Origin: Tetrahymena thermophila SB210
Taxonomy: Eukaryota; Ciliophora; Oligohymenophorea; Hymenostomatida; Tetrahymenidae
Direction of reading: 5' to 3'
Assembly: GCF_000189635.1 (NCBI RefSeq)
Contig: NW_002476387.1
Location: 62,001-126,000, forward strand
Length of the DNA: 64,000 nt
In this document: positions 25,925 through 37,701 of the stretch, one piece after another
Numbering within the stretch: position 1 is the stretch's first letter
Layout: each line of letters opens with the position of its first letter
Notes under the pieces: generated by a model
The model's database searches: none
What the model was told of the DNA's origin: nothing
What the model saw: the letters and a program-made list of their open reading frames with translations, nothing else
Position numbers and translations under genes: made by a program

Positions 25925-28615
25925 TCACCTTAAGTCTATGCAAGATGGGAAAAGAGAACTAGTTCCTAATAAGTTTGATTTATTTTTTACAGATGGGAAT
26001 ATATTCCAGAAGCGAAGTGTTTCATCACCAGCTCCTGTCACTACATTCTATCCACAAGGACTCATAGCTAAATAAAGAACTCTTTATGTGTGTCCTGTCA
26101 AAGTTTAAATTTTTTTCATTGAAGGATATTTCCAAACTATAATCTAATTTAGACTATAGCCATGTGTTGATACTATTTCATTAACATTTTTTGAAAACAT
26201 CAGATTGCAAACTTGAGAACCTGTATCTAAACAGTCAATTTACTAAAGTGTCTATGTGTTCCAAAATCTAATGCATCTGTCTGCTGTACCTCCTCCACTA
26301 GCCAAAATATTGTGTTGATGTGGAGAAAAACCTAAAGCTTTAACAGCTGCTGTATGTTGTGAAAACTTAGCTAGCTCGTCTTTTGTTTTCAAAGTCCATA
26401 AAAATAGCTTATTGTCATTACCTCCTGAAGCTAAGATATTTTCATCAAACGACCATTTTAGTCCACATATTTCCTAAAATAAATAAAAATTAATTAATAA
26501 AAAAAAATATATTTTTTTAACATTTAAAATATTGAACATACTCTAAATTTATCAATATGTTGGAATAAAATTAATTATTAACATTTAAAATTTTTATAAA
26601 ATTAAAATTAGATATTAAATTTTATAAATTTGATATTCTGGTCAATTAATATTGAAATCTTACAGTTTATTGCGTTTTTAAGAAATAATTAATTGTAAAT
26701 TAGTTCTACTTGAATTGAAGTTTTGTTGAAAATTTGTATCAAATTTTATTGATCAAATAAAAAATAAATAAATTAAATTGTGTTAGTTTTGTTTTATTAT
26801 TGAGTAATAAATTTAATACTAATTTTAAATTAAAAAGTAGAAAAGAAGAACAACAATTAATTTATTATTCATCATATTATATTCTAATTGAAGAATTTTG
26901 ATTGTATAAAAATTTGTTCATTTTTTTTGTAAAAAAAAATATTTTACTTATTTATGCCCTGAGTATTTCTATATATATTTCTAAGGAGCTCTCAAATCTC
27001 TTACTAAGATGTTTTTATCTTTAGATCCTGATGCAATCAGTGATCCGTTCCAAGCTATACTGCCGATTCTATCGGAGTGACCGTCTATTTTTAATAGTGG
27101 TTGCTCTTTATGATGAATGTCATAAATAAGTATATTTCCAATTGAATCACCAACTGCTATATGGTTACTGCGCTAGCTACAAGAAACTGAACTAACACCA
27201 ACATCTCCAAGACCACAGAGTCTTGAAATAGTTGAGTTACAACCTGACCATATTGCAACTTAATTTTTCAATCCAACTGCTAGATAATTAAGAGGAGACC
27301 AATCCAGTAGATTCAAATAAAAGTCATCTTGTAAATTTCTTGATTCTAAAATTTTATAGGGTTGTTTAGGTATTTTTCTGATATTTTATTCATGTGACAG
27401 AATAATTTAATTATGTGCAGCAATTTTAAGTTCATTTTCATAATTTTATATTTACTGCTTAGTGCTGTAAGTTAATATCTTTTTTTATTTGTATGTTTAA
27501 TATGCATTTATTTAGCCATAATTTATCATTTGGGAGTCTTTAAGAATATAATCTGCATTAGATGAGCCCCAGTGACGGCTCTATTGAAGAAGTTCAGGCG
27601 ATTCTCCTAAAATTGAAGACTAGAGGAGGTTGGAATACAACTTTGAATTTTGCTAAACTCTTGGATTATCTGATTATCTCCTCATGGTTCCATCATCAAT
27701 CTCATCTCCATTTGGTTATTAACTGCTATTTGAATTTTATTAGGAAGAGGAAGAAGAGAGTTGAGTTGGATTTATCAAATTATATAAATTTGTTGAAACT
27801 CTATTAGGAATGTACCTATCATTGTATTTTTTACCACTACTTTTCTACTTTTATCCGCTTGCATTACTTTTTATTTCTAGCTAACTGCTATTCTCATTAT
27901 TTATGATTTACAGGCTAGATTATTATGAATGACTAGGTGTGCTTTCATTATTTGATAAATTCTCATATGTTTGAAAGTAAATCTAAGTCTTATCGCTATC
28001 TATTTACTGGGATTAATTTTTATCCATATTCAATGCATTTTCATTAAAAATGTGTCCTATACTGCTATCAGAACTTACTAGTTCTTGGCTTAAGTAAATT
28101 GATGGTGCTTTATTTAATTCTGTTTTAGTTTGGCATAAACTCTCACTTGCTTCGCTCTGCAACTTTTTATTTACTTTCCAAACCTAATTTTCTTCCTCCT
28201 AGTAATTATAGCTGCTTTGGTCAAAAATAATGGGTTTTACCTAAAATAAATATGGCTATTTAAGGCATTCTTCACCAACCTTACTATTTTAGTTAAAATT
28301 AGTTTGTTAATGGACAGATTGCTAATTTTCTATATGATTATTTGGAAATTTGGAGTTATTTTAAGATTATTATAATGTATTTGAAACACTTTGGTTGTCA
28401 TTAATACTGTTAAAATACATTTAGGTATTGTTGCTTGAATAGAAATTTGGGTAATTATTTGAAGCGGAGACATTAAAGTTATTATGAACCCTGTTGTATT
28501 CATCTGAATTAGTTTTATCTGAAAGATAACCTCTTATCTTCTTAGTATCTGGATCATAAAACTTCAAACTTTCCTAGAGCTAATCTGCTTCTTTCTAGTA
28601 GACTTATTCTTCCAT
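25925..28615 (-). CDS. CDC20/CDH1-family activator of the anaphase-promoting complex
   Basis: Two exons, 738 residues, with a single 474-bp intron at 26474-26947. An in-frame TGA upstream of the ATG at 28615 supports the start. Residues 1-240 are low-complexity. A C-box, NDRYIPNR, occurs near residue 260; this is the segment through which CDC20 and CDH1 bind APC/C. From about residue 400 a seven-bladed WD40 propeller follows, with GHSDRIGSIAWNGSLIASGS, GHKQEICGLKWS, SGGNDNKLFLW, GFSPHQHNILASGGGTADRC and GHTQRVLYLAMSP ending VTGAGDETLRFWN, the family signature. APC/C activators end in Ile-Arg; here the last two residues are Leu-Arg. The protein should recruit degron-bearing substrates at mitotic exit. 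The N-terminus is unusually long. CDC20 versus CDH1/FZR1 identity cannot be settled by eye. Confidence 0.93.
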
Positions 28616-29828
28616 ATACTCTAATTATTGTTTTTGCTTTTTTATTTATCAATTAAGTTAATGAAAAAAATTAAGTAATTTTATTATTATTTTTTAACTT
28701 GTTTAGTGTAAAATATTTATAAGCTACAAAAATGCGAACTTAGCTTCGCTTTATATTTGCATATATAATAAATACATGAATGAAATACATGCATGTAGGA
28801 TTAATGAATTGAAATTTTTTACTAGAAATCAATTCTACTAATTTTTATTGATATTTTATGTCAATTTTTAGAATGTGCGCAAAATTTTGTTTATTAATCA
28901 TTCATTGTTTCATTTCTTTATTTCTTTTTTTTGCTTGCCTTTTTTTATTAGATTTGATTATCAGAAATGGTATTTTAATGCTCAGTAGATTGATTGTTTA
29001 TATATTAACAAAAATCATATATAATTAATTTCTTCTATAAATTTATTAGGTAAAAAATTTTTCTGTTGAGATTAACATAATAAACTATAATAAAAAAGAA
29101 AATTTTCAATAGCTTCAATTATCAAATCACTGACTCAAATAAATTGTTAATGATAAAATTTATATTTACTAATATTAAAATTTATTAATTAATTATTAAC
29201 ATCTTTAAATATTGAATATATTTTGTATATTTTTTAAGTATTTAATTATCAATAACAAATTAAAGTTAATTACTTCATAAAATAAATTCAATTATTAAAA
29301 AATTTATGATTAAAATTATACTTTTGGTATTTGTTGAACAATTTTAAGGAGATATTTTGTATCTTTTTGTATTAAAATTAAATTTTCATTACAATAATTT
29401 TAATGAAAAATTCAATATTAATATTTAAAAATTAAAACTAACAGAAATCTAATAAACATAAATATTTATTAAAAATATCATTAAAATTATTAAAATAGTA
29501 AATTAAATATAAATATATTATATAAGTGATTGATCAAATTAATTATGAAACTCTAGATAATTAAACTATTATTTTAAATTCTTTTATCTAAAATTTCAGT
29601 ATATAGCCTTGAAAAAGGCAGTACCCTTGGGTACTATACATATATATATATTTTATTTTCAAGTATTTTAAGTTTTAAACAAAAAGTTAAACTAAATAAA
29701 ATAAGACATAAAATTATTTATATTAAAAAGTTAGAAAAAATTCAATCAAGATCATTAAAAAATTTTAAAACTGTTTAAAAATGATTATTTAAAAATTTTG
29801 ATTGAATAAAATAATAAAGCTCATTTAT
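28616..29828. other. Intergenic, AT-rich, contains an RNA-like hairpin element
   Basis: No protein gene seen. The only structured piece is the paired hairpin at 29,599-29,639, annotated separately. The rest is A/T-rich sequence. Confidence 0.6.
29599..29639. ncRNA. Candidate structured RNA: two adjacent stem-loops closed by an outer stem
   Basis: In otherwise featureless AT-rich DNA there are two GC-containing hairpins side by side. The first is GCCTT-GAAA-AAGGC (29606-29619), a 5-bp stem with a GNRA tetraloop. The second is GTACC-CTTG-GGTAC (29621-29634). An outer GTATA/TATAC pairing (29599-29603 with 29635-29639) could close them into a three-way junction, and T-rich sequence follows on the plus strand. 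Strand is unknown because the fold is nearly symmetric. It could also be chance or a DNA-level element. No known RNA family was recognised. Confidence 0.3.
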
Positions 29829-32800
29829 TCACAACTCATTTTATATATGACCAAAATTTTTAAATGCTTTCTTATCGTTCTAAATTAATTTTTTATCATA
29901 AACATTTTGATTTCTATTAGAATCTTAAACAAACGCCACATAGGTATCTTTTGTTACAGGATTTTCAATATCATAGTCCTTTTTTTAAATTTTATTCAAT
30001 TTAAATACTTTTTAAAAAATATCATTAAATTATTTTACAGTTTCAAATTTATCTTTGATTTCTTAGTAAAGAGGTTTTTTAATATAGAACTCATTCATAC
30101 TATTGTCTAATACCATATCTTTTAACTTATCCATAGGAAGTACGGCATTTAGAATACCGATAACAACACCAATAATTGCAAATGTCGAAGTTATATTATC
30201 TTAAGAAAGCATGTGCTCAAAAATTAAATTTGAAAACTAAAATTATTATTTATTTTAATACAAGAATTAATAAAAGTGTAATAAATGATACGCAGTATAT
30301 AGGTACAATCAATTCTAACATCTCAGTCATTTCAACACAAAGCTCTGATCCAACATTATTTAACAAGCTTCTATGTTTAGCTAATTTGAACTTTTAAAAA
30401 CAAAAATTATTTTTAAATATAAAAAATGAGTTAAATTTACTTTATGTATTAGATAAAATAAAACTAAAGTAAATAGAGTAGTTGCAGAGCCCATTGGAAT
30501 CAAAGGTGAATAAAAAGCCATAAAATACATCTAGCTGATAATTAATGCATAGTCATATACTAAATCAGAAGCTGGGTCAGAATAAATACTAAGTTTAGAT
30601 TAGATTTAAATATTAATTTAGTTTAGTGAAAAATTTGTAACATTACTCATTTAATTGTTTTTAAGTAAAATTGGATCTGGCGTAATCTTTAAGTTTTTTA
30701 TCAGTCTACCATTAATAGTAAAGCTAAAAAATTCTAGAGACATCAATTAGCTGCATAAGAGGAATAATAATAGCATTCATAACAAAAATGTATTACATAT
30801 TATATATTAGACCACCTTTATTTATTTAAATATTATTAATTTTTATAATTTTACTCATCGCAATTAAGCTAATCAATATACCTGTTCTATAAATTGCAAC
30901 TCTGGCTGCTTAGATTCCATTTTCTTTAGTAAACCTTGGTACAATAACATCTATTATAAAAGACATAATTCCTGAATTCAAAAAATAAGCAATTGCCAAT
31001 TTTCCTGCCATGTTAGTAGAAGCATCTGTTCTCAATGTAAAGTATGTTTTTCTATTTAAATTATTAAAAAATAAAGCAAATAAATTGATTTTAATTTTTT
31101 ATAAAATTTTTAAATCCTATTGAATTATTCAACAACTAATTCTAATTAATTAAAAATAAAAAATGATTTATTAAAATAGTGAATTTACTAGTTGAAATAA
31201 GAAAGGAGATATCTTAAAATTGTATTTAGAACATAAACAACAAGTGAAACTAAAATAGCAAATGATTATACCCATAAACCATTATGCAAAAGACCAAGTT
31301 TTGATGTTTAAAACATTCTTTATAATTACAGCATACCACCAATTGAGCTATAACAAACTAGCATACATAATACGCTTACAAACCAAAATATAATTTTTCT
31401 CTTTTGAACAAAAGAGTGACTGTATTAAGTATTTTCCCAAATAATTTCATTTGGAGGAACAGCTTTAGTTATTTTAACTCCCTTATTTTATTTTTATTCA
31501 TTGTTTTTATATAAAGCTGGAGGATCAACGCTATTGTCATAGTAATCTCCTAAAAATACTAAAAATTATTGCATTTTATGAATTTGAAATAAATATAAAA
31601 AAATTAAATTACATTTATTTTCTGATTAGTTTATTTCAGCAAATTTTTATATGACTAAATCTCTTTCTATTAATTAAAATTAACAAAATAAGAAAGTATT
31701 AAAAAATTAATAACAAAAGATAATTTTGATAATTTAATTAATTTTTAAAAACGGTCAAATTTAGGATTTTCTTTAAAGAAAAGTGTAAATTGATATAGCA
31801 AATAAAAAATTTAATTAGATATAATTAAAACAAAATAGTATAGTTTGATTACCCTCAACTCTACTAAAAACAACGAACACTTTTCCTGTAAAATATTTTA
31901 TTAAATTTTCTTCAGTAAGATTCAAAGAAAGCCTCTTTTTTATCAAGAATCCCTATTAGCCAAAAATATTTAGTTAAATTTCTTCTATCAATAATAATAA
32001 TAATAATTTACTTATTAAAATTTTTCTTCTTTTAGCTTCTATATCTCTTCACGAAGTTATCTTACTTTATATAATTCGTTTTCTGGAAGATTATCTATTA
32101 TTTGCTGAAGCTAGAATATCTATTTATCTTTCTCACTTTCTATTTCTTAAATCTCTTTTAAATTCCAGCATACATTCACTGAAATAGGCTAAACTCCAAA
32201 AACCTATTATATTACATCTGCTGTATATCTTTCTATAGATTTTCCTTATAATCCCTCTAAATCGTTAGGAATGTTTTGAATAAAAATGGTGTAGGCAGAA
32301 GGACAAAATAAGGTTGAAACATTTTAAGTTAGTAGATAGAATTTTATTCTTGCCTTGAAAAGCAGTATTATTATGGTAAAAATTGTAAAAAAGTTTAAAA
32401 CCTATTATAAACTCATGATCTAAGGAAGATTCCTTTTATTTGCCATACTAAAATACGTACTCCACGAGAGCTGGCATACTTCCGCTGCTTCAGGATCATA
32501 TTCATCTATCATATCATCTGGTAAACAATCACATCCAAGTAAAGCATTTGACAAAATGTTAAAGGAAGATGAAGAAATGATGATAGCAAATACAATGTAT
32601 ATTTGATATTTGAGGAAAGTGTAAAATTATGGATAACCAACTCCTAAGAACCCGATATCCTCTGGCTCAAAATTCCAATTTAAAGGTTCATCAATCTTCC
32701 TTAAACAGCATGGGCATAACTCTGGAACAGTAAGAGATGGTCTACCGACCTTAATTGCAAGCTTTTCAATTGTAAAAATAATTATTTTTATATGAATACA

Positions 32801-33151
32801 TAATTAACATATTATCAGTCTAAATAGAATTTAAAATTGATATCATTTTTTAAAATTAAACTAATAAATAATAAAATATCAAAGCGAGATTACTGAATGC
32901 TTTATAGCTATGTCATGTGATCCTACATAATCATCGCTGAGAATTCTTTTTTTGCTTTGTACATTTTGTTTCTTTTCCTATTGTTTAAGAGCATCTTCAA
33001 TTCTTATTCTATTGCTTTTTATATTCGAAAGATCTAATTCAATCACATCATGGCTTGGCTTTGATAAATCCTTTTTATTATATGACTAAGTGAATTCAAT
33101 ATCACCTTTTGATCCATACTTATCCTTGAAAAGGTTATAACTTTTTTGCAT
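29829..33151 (-). CDS. CSC1/OSCA/TMEM63-type membrane channel
   Basis: Ten exons, 841 residues. Introns are at 32762-32893, 31953-32011, 31667-31852, 31559-31612, 31052-31188, 30816-30881, 30589-30646, 30391-30440 and 30237-30291; the total is exactly 842 codons. After a hydrophilic N-terminus and a small Cys cluster (ELCPCCLRK), hydrophobic helices begin near residue 140. A long cytosolic section starts SAYTIFIQNIPNDL and includes a charged helix pair. It ends with KAVPPNEIIWEN, which matches the AP-P-DIIWENL element preceding the 7TM block of the family. Several further membrane helices follow, including YFLNSGIMSFIIDVIVPRFT and YDYALIISQMYFMAFYSPLI. The family forms osmosensitive or mechanosensitive cation channels as dimers; that function is inferred. 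The C-terminal tail of about 120 residues is hydrophilic. Intron 31559-31612 uses the upstream of two nearby acceptors because the other would create TGA. Confidence 0.85.
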
Positions 33152-34587
33152 TATTTTATATTGATGAGCTAGAATTTATTAAAATTACTTATTTAAAAGC
33201 TTTTATAAAAAATATCTTTAATTCAAACCATCAATAAATAAATAAATATTTATTAGTAATATCCCATAGCAAAAGTAAAAGTTAATAGGATTTATTAAAT
33301 TTTTAGTGTTTTGTTTAGATCAAAGAAGTAATCAATATAAAGAAGAAATCTTTTATAAATTAAATTGAAAATATAAATTTATTAATTTTGGAATTATTTT
33401 AATAAAGTATTTATTTAAGTTATTTCAATGATAGAAATAATATTTTTGAAAATTTTACTGTCTCATATGTCTCATAGACTTCTTAGGAATTTCATCTAAA
33501 CAATTATAAATATTTCTTTAAAAATTAAATAAATTTTTCAATTAAATCGTTTTCTAATGAGAAAATAAATCTCTCTATTTTTAAGAAAATTAGTACTTAA
33601 ATTTTTTAACTTCCTTAAATTTGTTTGCAAATTGTTAATTTTTAAAAAAAATAACACAAATATAGCTGACTAATTCGTTGATTGATGTATTTATATAATT
33701 TCAAAAAGTTTAAAAAATAAATATTTGAGATATTTAATATAGTTTGATAGAAAATAAAATATAAGAATAAATATATATACTTTTACAAATTTATATAATA
33801 AAAATGGAATAATAATGAATGATAATTCTTAGTGGAAAAATGAAATATTATGGTTTAATGAATGAATAGTATACTAGAGATTATTTATTAGTTTTCAGAT
33901 TATATTTGCTTAGCTTTTTTTAATGATATGTATGTAGGTAAGTGTTTGCTTATTTGTTTGAGTGTCGTTTTTAATTAAATACAACGGTAGATTATTTTAC
34001 TATTAATTACAGATTTCTATTAAGGAACGAGTGTTTGTTTACATTTATAACTATCTCAACATATTTACTTTAAGTTGGTATCATTAGGCAATTTCAGTAA
34101 TAAATAGCTAAGCACTCATTAAAATAATTAATTATCATTTTTATATTTGGAAAATAGGAAAGGTAGTTAGTTGTTAGTGTGTGAGTATTTGGTTTAGTTA
34201 TATTTGAAAGAAAATGTATGAATAAAAAATGTGAATATTTTCTTTCTTAGCACCTTTTTTGAGTAAATGTACCTATTTCAGCATATCTACTTTATTGTTA
34301 AAAAATTGCTTTAAATGCGATTGATTGAGTTGGAATTGACTTACATAAACTATTATTATTATTACTATTATTATTTCTATGGATTTACTAATTATTTTTA
34401 GTTTAGATAGTTAATTATTTATTTATTATTATTAATATTATTTTTATAATCTTACATATAAGTTGGTTGGTTATTTCTATATTATTATTATTACTATTAT
34501 TATAATATATTATGCATGTATATAACACTGGAGTTTAGGAAAATTATTAATCGAAAAATTATTAAGAAATTTGAAATAGATAAATTT
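33152..34587. other. Intergenic, AT-rich with ATT trinucleotide and TTTA runs
   Basis: No supported gene. The stretch includes repeated (ATT)n runs at 34,355-34,510 and TTTA runs near 34,630. The minus strand stays free of TGA over long distances here, so open frames alone are not evidence. Confidence 0.5.
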
Positions 34588-35958
34588 TCATCCTTTCTTT
34601 CTTTAATGAATAGTTGAGATAAATAAATTTATTTATTTATTTATTTGATCTAGCTTAAAGCATTAATTATATAATACCAGTTTGATGTTAGTATTGTAAT
34701 TAATATAATATTGTTAAATTATTAATTAGTTTATTTTGATTTTTTATTAATTTACTTGAATTAAGATTTGTTTGTTTATTTGTTTGTATCTTTTTGTAGT
34801 TGTTAATTATTCAAATGCAATTAAGAATTAACTAATTTTTCTAATTTCTTTTTATTTTATGCTATTTTTCTATAAAAGAAACATATGACTTAATCTCCAC
34901 AATTAAAAATGAAATAGCCTCTTTTTTAAAGCTTTGTTTGGGAGCAATAAAATAAATTTAAGGAGCAATTAATGATTACCATTACTTTTACTTACTTAGT
35001 TACTTACAGATTGATAGATTTATTTAATTATTATTAATTAAATGTTTTGGCATCTTCTTTAAAAAGAAAAATAAAAACTAGCGCTTGCATCATCTATAAT
35101 TTCTGCTATTTTTGGTTTCAGATTTTGATCTTTTCTAAATCTTATTGGGACTTAATATTTTTATTTTAAATTATTTACATTAAATTTTTCTATAAAAATT
35201 TACTTTGAATATAGATTATTTTTTTTGATTTCACTTTTAGGACAAAGCTGATGATCTACCATTTTGCATTCTAGCATATCTTCAAATTAATCGCTTATGA
35301 TGCTTAAAGTTTTTTTGTTGTTTTTTTAGTTACTTCCTTATGAAGGAGTATTTTTTCTTCTGAGCTCATATCTATTGTTACAGCTAGATCTAATTTAATT
35401 TGGTTTTTCAAAAAGAATCAAATCAGGCATTTTATTATTAGCAGATGGGTGAGTATTATTAAATTAATTTTTCGAGTATATGTGCTATTCTGATAAATAT
35501 TCTTGGTAATCTTTTTAATTGCAAGTGCTTTCAAAATTAGCTTTAATATTATTATCGCTATTCTACTACTTATTTCCAGACTCATCATCTATCAGCTTTG
35601 TTGTGTCGTGACTTGAGGAAATCTCTTTAGCTATAAAAGCCTTACTATATTGCTTTCCGTTTTTAGGATATGGAAAATGACTTGCAATATAATTTCCATT
35701 TATGTGATTTTCATTTCCACATTAATCATAAAAACTCTTTTGATCTGCGCTTGTCAATATGGCTTCATCTGAAGAGCTCTTGTTATTTGGATTAATACTC
35801 ACGTTCTAATCATCTGTAGTATCAGTCTACTTTTATAAATTTTTTAAAATGAATTGTCTAAAAATTAAAAATTAGATTTAATAAAATTTGTTGGAAATAA
35901 TTCTAAAAATACATACTTAATAATCCTCAAAGCAATTTTCAAAAAAGGAAAATTTCAT
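34588..35958 (-). CDS. Hypothetical protein, 3' end uncertain
   Basis: I do not recognise this gene. A short first exon (MKFSFFENCFEDYQ) joins across an intron at 35830-35916 to a long frame reading QTDTTDDQNVSINPNNKSSS onward. It then continues as a hydrophilic, Asn/Ser/Lys-rich protein. The first 270 residues or so look coding, with mixed codon use and few Gln stretches. Beyond about 35,060 the frame runs on through very AT-rich DNA to the first TGA at 34588, giving 427 codons. That tail looks non-coding, so an unrecognised intron or an earlier true end is likely. No signal peptide, membrane segment or motif was seen. Confidence 0.42.
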
Positions 35959-36609
35959 TTAAAATTAATCAAAAGATTCAATTAATAAACAAATATTTTT
36001 GAATATTATTAGCTCTTTTTTCAAAAAAAATATAGTAAAATTTTTGAATAGCTTTTGCTGGAAAAAAAGTTCAATACTAATCTTATAAATTAAGTGGATT
36101 TGGAGTAGATCTTTGAATAATCTAACAAATTAATTAATTAATTCAGCTTTGAGTTGTAATTAATTTATTTTTTTAAAAGATTCTCATAACCTTAATAAAG
36201 TAAGAATATTTCTAAAATTTTGGTAAACTTTAACCAGTAAAGAAAATCATTATTTAAAATATATTTAATAAATTGATAAAATCGAGTTAGAATATTAGCA
36301 AATCGAAATAAGATCAAAAGAATGCTTACAGTACGCTATTCGAGGTAGTATTTCATATCCTTTTACTACTTTTAAATGAGCTGCTTTATGTAATCGAATG
36401 TTTACTATTTTATAATAAAAATAATTATAAAATCCAGATTTCTTTATTATATTCTATCTATATAGTTTGAGCAGAATTATTAATTTTATGGGAGACTCTT
36501 AACAAAAAATAATAATAATTATTATTATTATAATTCATGGAAAGCTGATTTTCAAATTTTATAAAGCTCAAACTCAATTAAAAATTGCAAATTTGCTAAT
36601 GTGCGCTTT
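35959..36609. other. Intergenic, AT-rich
   Basis: No gene seen. A short ATT/AAT run (36,511-36,530) forms an AT-only palindrome of a kind expected from composition. Confidence 0.55.
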
Positions 36610-37701
36610 TCATGAACAAATCAAACAAACTAACAAAAAGAACAATCCCTATTTATATTTCTTATCGAAAAATAGATATTCTTTATAATAAATATTTTCT
36701 TTTTTCTCTAATTCTATTTGTTTGTTTGTTTATTTATCTCCATTACTGCTGCTTATATACTTGTCAACCAAATTGACTTCCCCCAGTTTATTTATTTATT
36801 TAGTTTGTTTGTTTTTCACTTGTTTATCTATTTGTTTTTTTTTTTTTTTGCTTTTTAGTTGGTTAGTTAGTTATTTATATAAACTAAATGCTAAGTATAT
36901 TAATGAAATCACCTTTTAATAATTAATGTTTTTAGCTTAGGGTTTTCTATATTAAGTGCGTGCATGCTAGTTTATTGAGAGGATGTAACCTTCTTCTTCA
37001 TTCATATACTCATTTCTTTCATTTGTATTTGGAACTGTATATTCAAATTCTTCTTGATAGTGCGTTGAGTTTTCCATCTAATTGGCTAATGATTCTTAAA
37101 TTTAAAGATCTCTTCCTTACTCTCTATTATACTCATCTCTAAGCTTTTCTATTTTTAATGAGTGCTGATTGTCATTGTTTATTAAATTGTAATTCATATT
37201 AAAAGCAGTCTAGCATTAAACTTATCTCTTGATTTTATCATTTATCGAATGTTGATTTACACCTCTTGGGTGATTCCTATATTAATCCAAATTATTATGA
37301 TTATTATTTTGATGCAAATCAGTATTTTCTATGAAGCAATTTTTATCCCAATAACACACCTCTTATCTCCTCTTATCTAGAGATGAAGACCTTTATGCTG
37401 AATGAGAGCGAATTTACTTTGCTTGCTTACTTGTTTGTTGAAGTTTATGTTAATTCTAACTTTATGCTGCATTGAAAGTATTAATATTTTCTTTTAATTT
37501 AAATTAATGAGGCTTTTAAATCTGCTCAAGTCTTTAATGATGCTAAAATGAATTAAGTTAAGAGTTTGGCTAAATATGATGCCAACTTTCATGCTCTTCT
37601 TTATCCTTTTCATATTTTTCAGTAACTGTTTAGCCAGAGTTTTTTAGCATAGGGGTTACTCTTGATAGTTACTCATAAAGGGAACCCTTCCTCTTGTTCA
37701 T
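36610..37701 (-). CDS. Hypothetical Gln/Asn-rich protein, 5' end uncertain
   Basis: I do not recognise this gene. The minus-strand frame is continuous over nineteen 60-base blocks with coding-like codons, for example NNHNNLDQYRNHPRG and EKYEKDKEEHESWHHIQPNS. The first in-frame ATG is at 37701, giving 363 residues to TGA at 36610. The frame is already open and coding-like from about 37,920 (QKVVSVILERNKEERYFRV), and the upstream TGA is at 37996-37998. An upstream exon carrying the true start is therefore likely, although no convincing donor was found. The region has noticeably higher GC than its flanks. The last 100 residues become Lys/Gln/Asn-rich and end with a hydrophobic segment (GLFFLLVCLICS), which may be a tail anchor or read-through past an intron. 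Confidence 0.5.

Noticed and set aside
28616-29828. Long minus-strand frames free of TGA in intergenic DNA
   Set aside because: With one stop codon and about 80% A/T, open frames of 60 or more codons arise by chance; these have Ile/Asn/Lys/Gln content only and no conserved motif.
34350-34515. ATT trinucleotide array as a possible functional repeat
   Set aside because: It is short, imperfect and typical of A/T-rich microsatellite drift; nothing sets it apart.
36722-37142. Two adjacent plus-strand hydrophobic open frames
   Set aside because: Leu/Ser/Phe-rich translations result from reading the antisense of a Gln/Lys-rich coding frame; the minus strand is the coding one.
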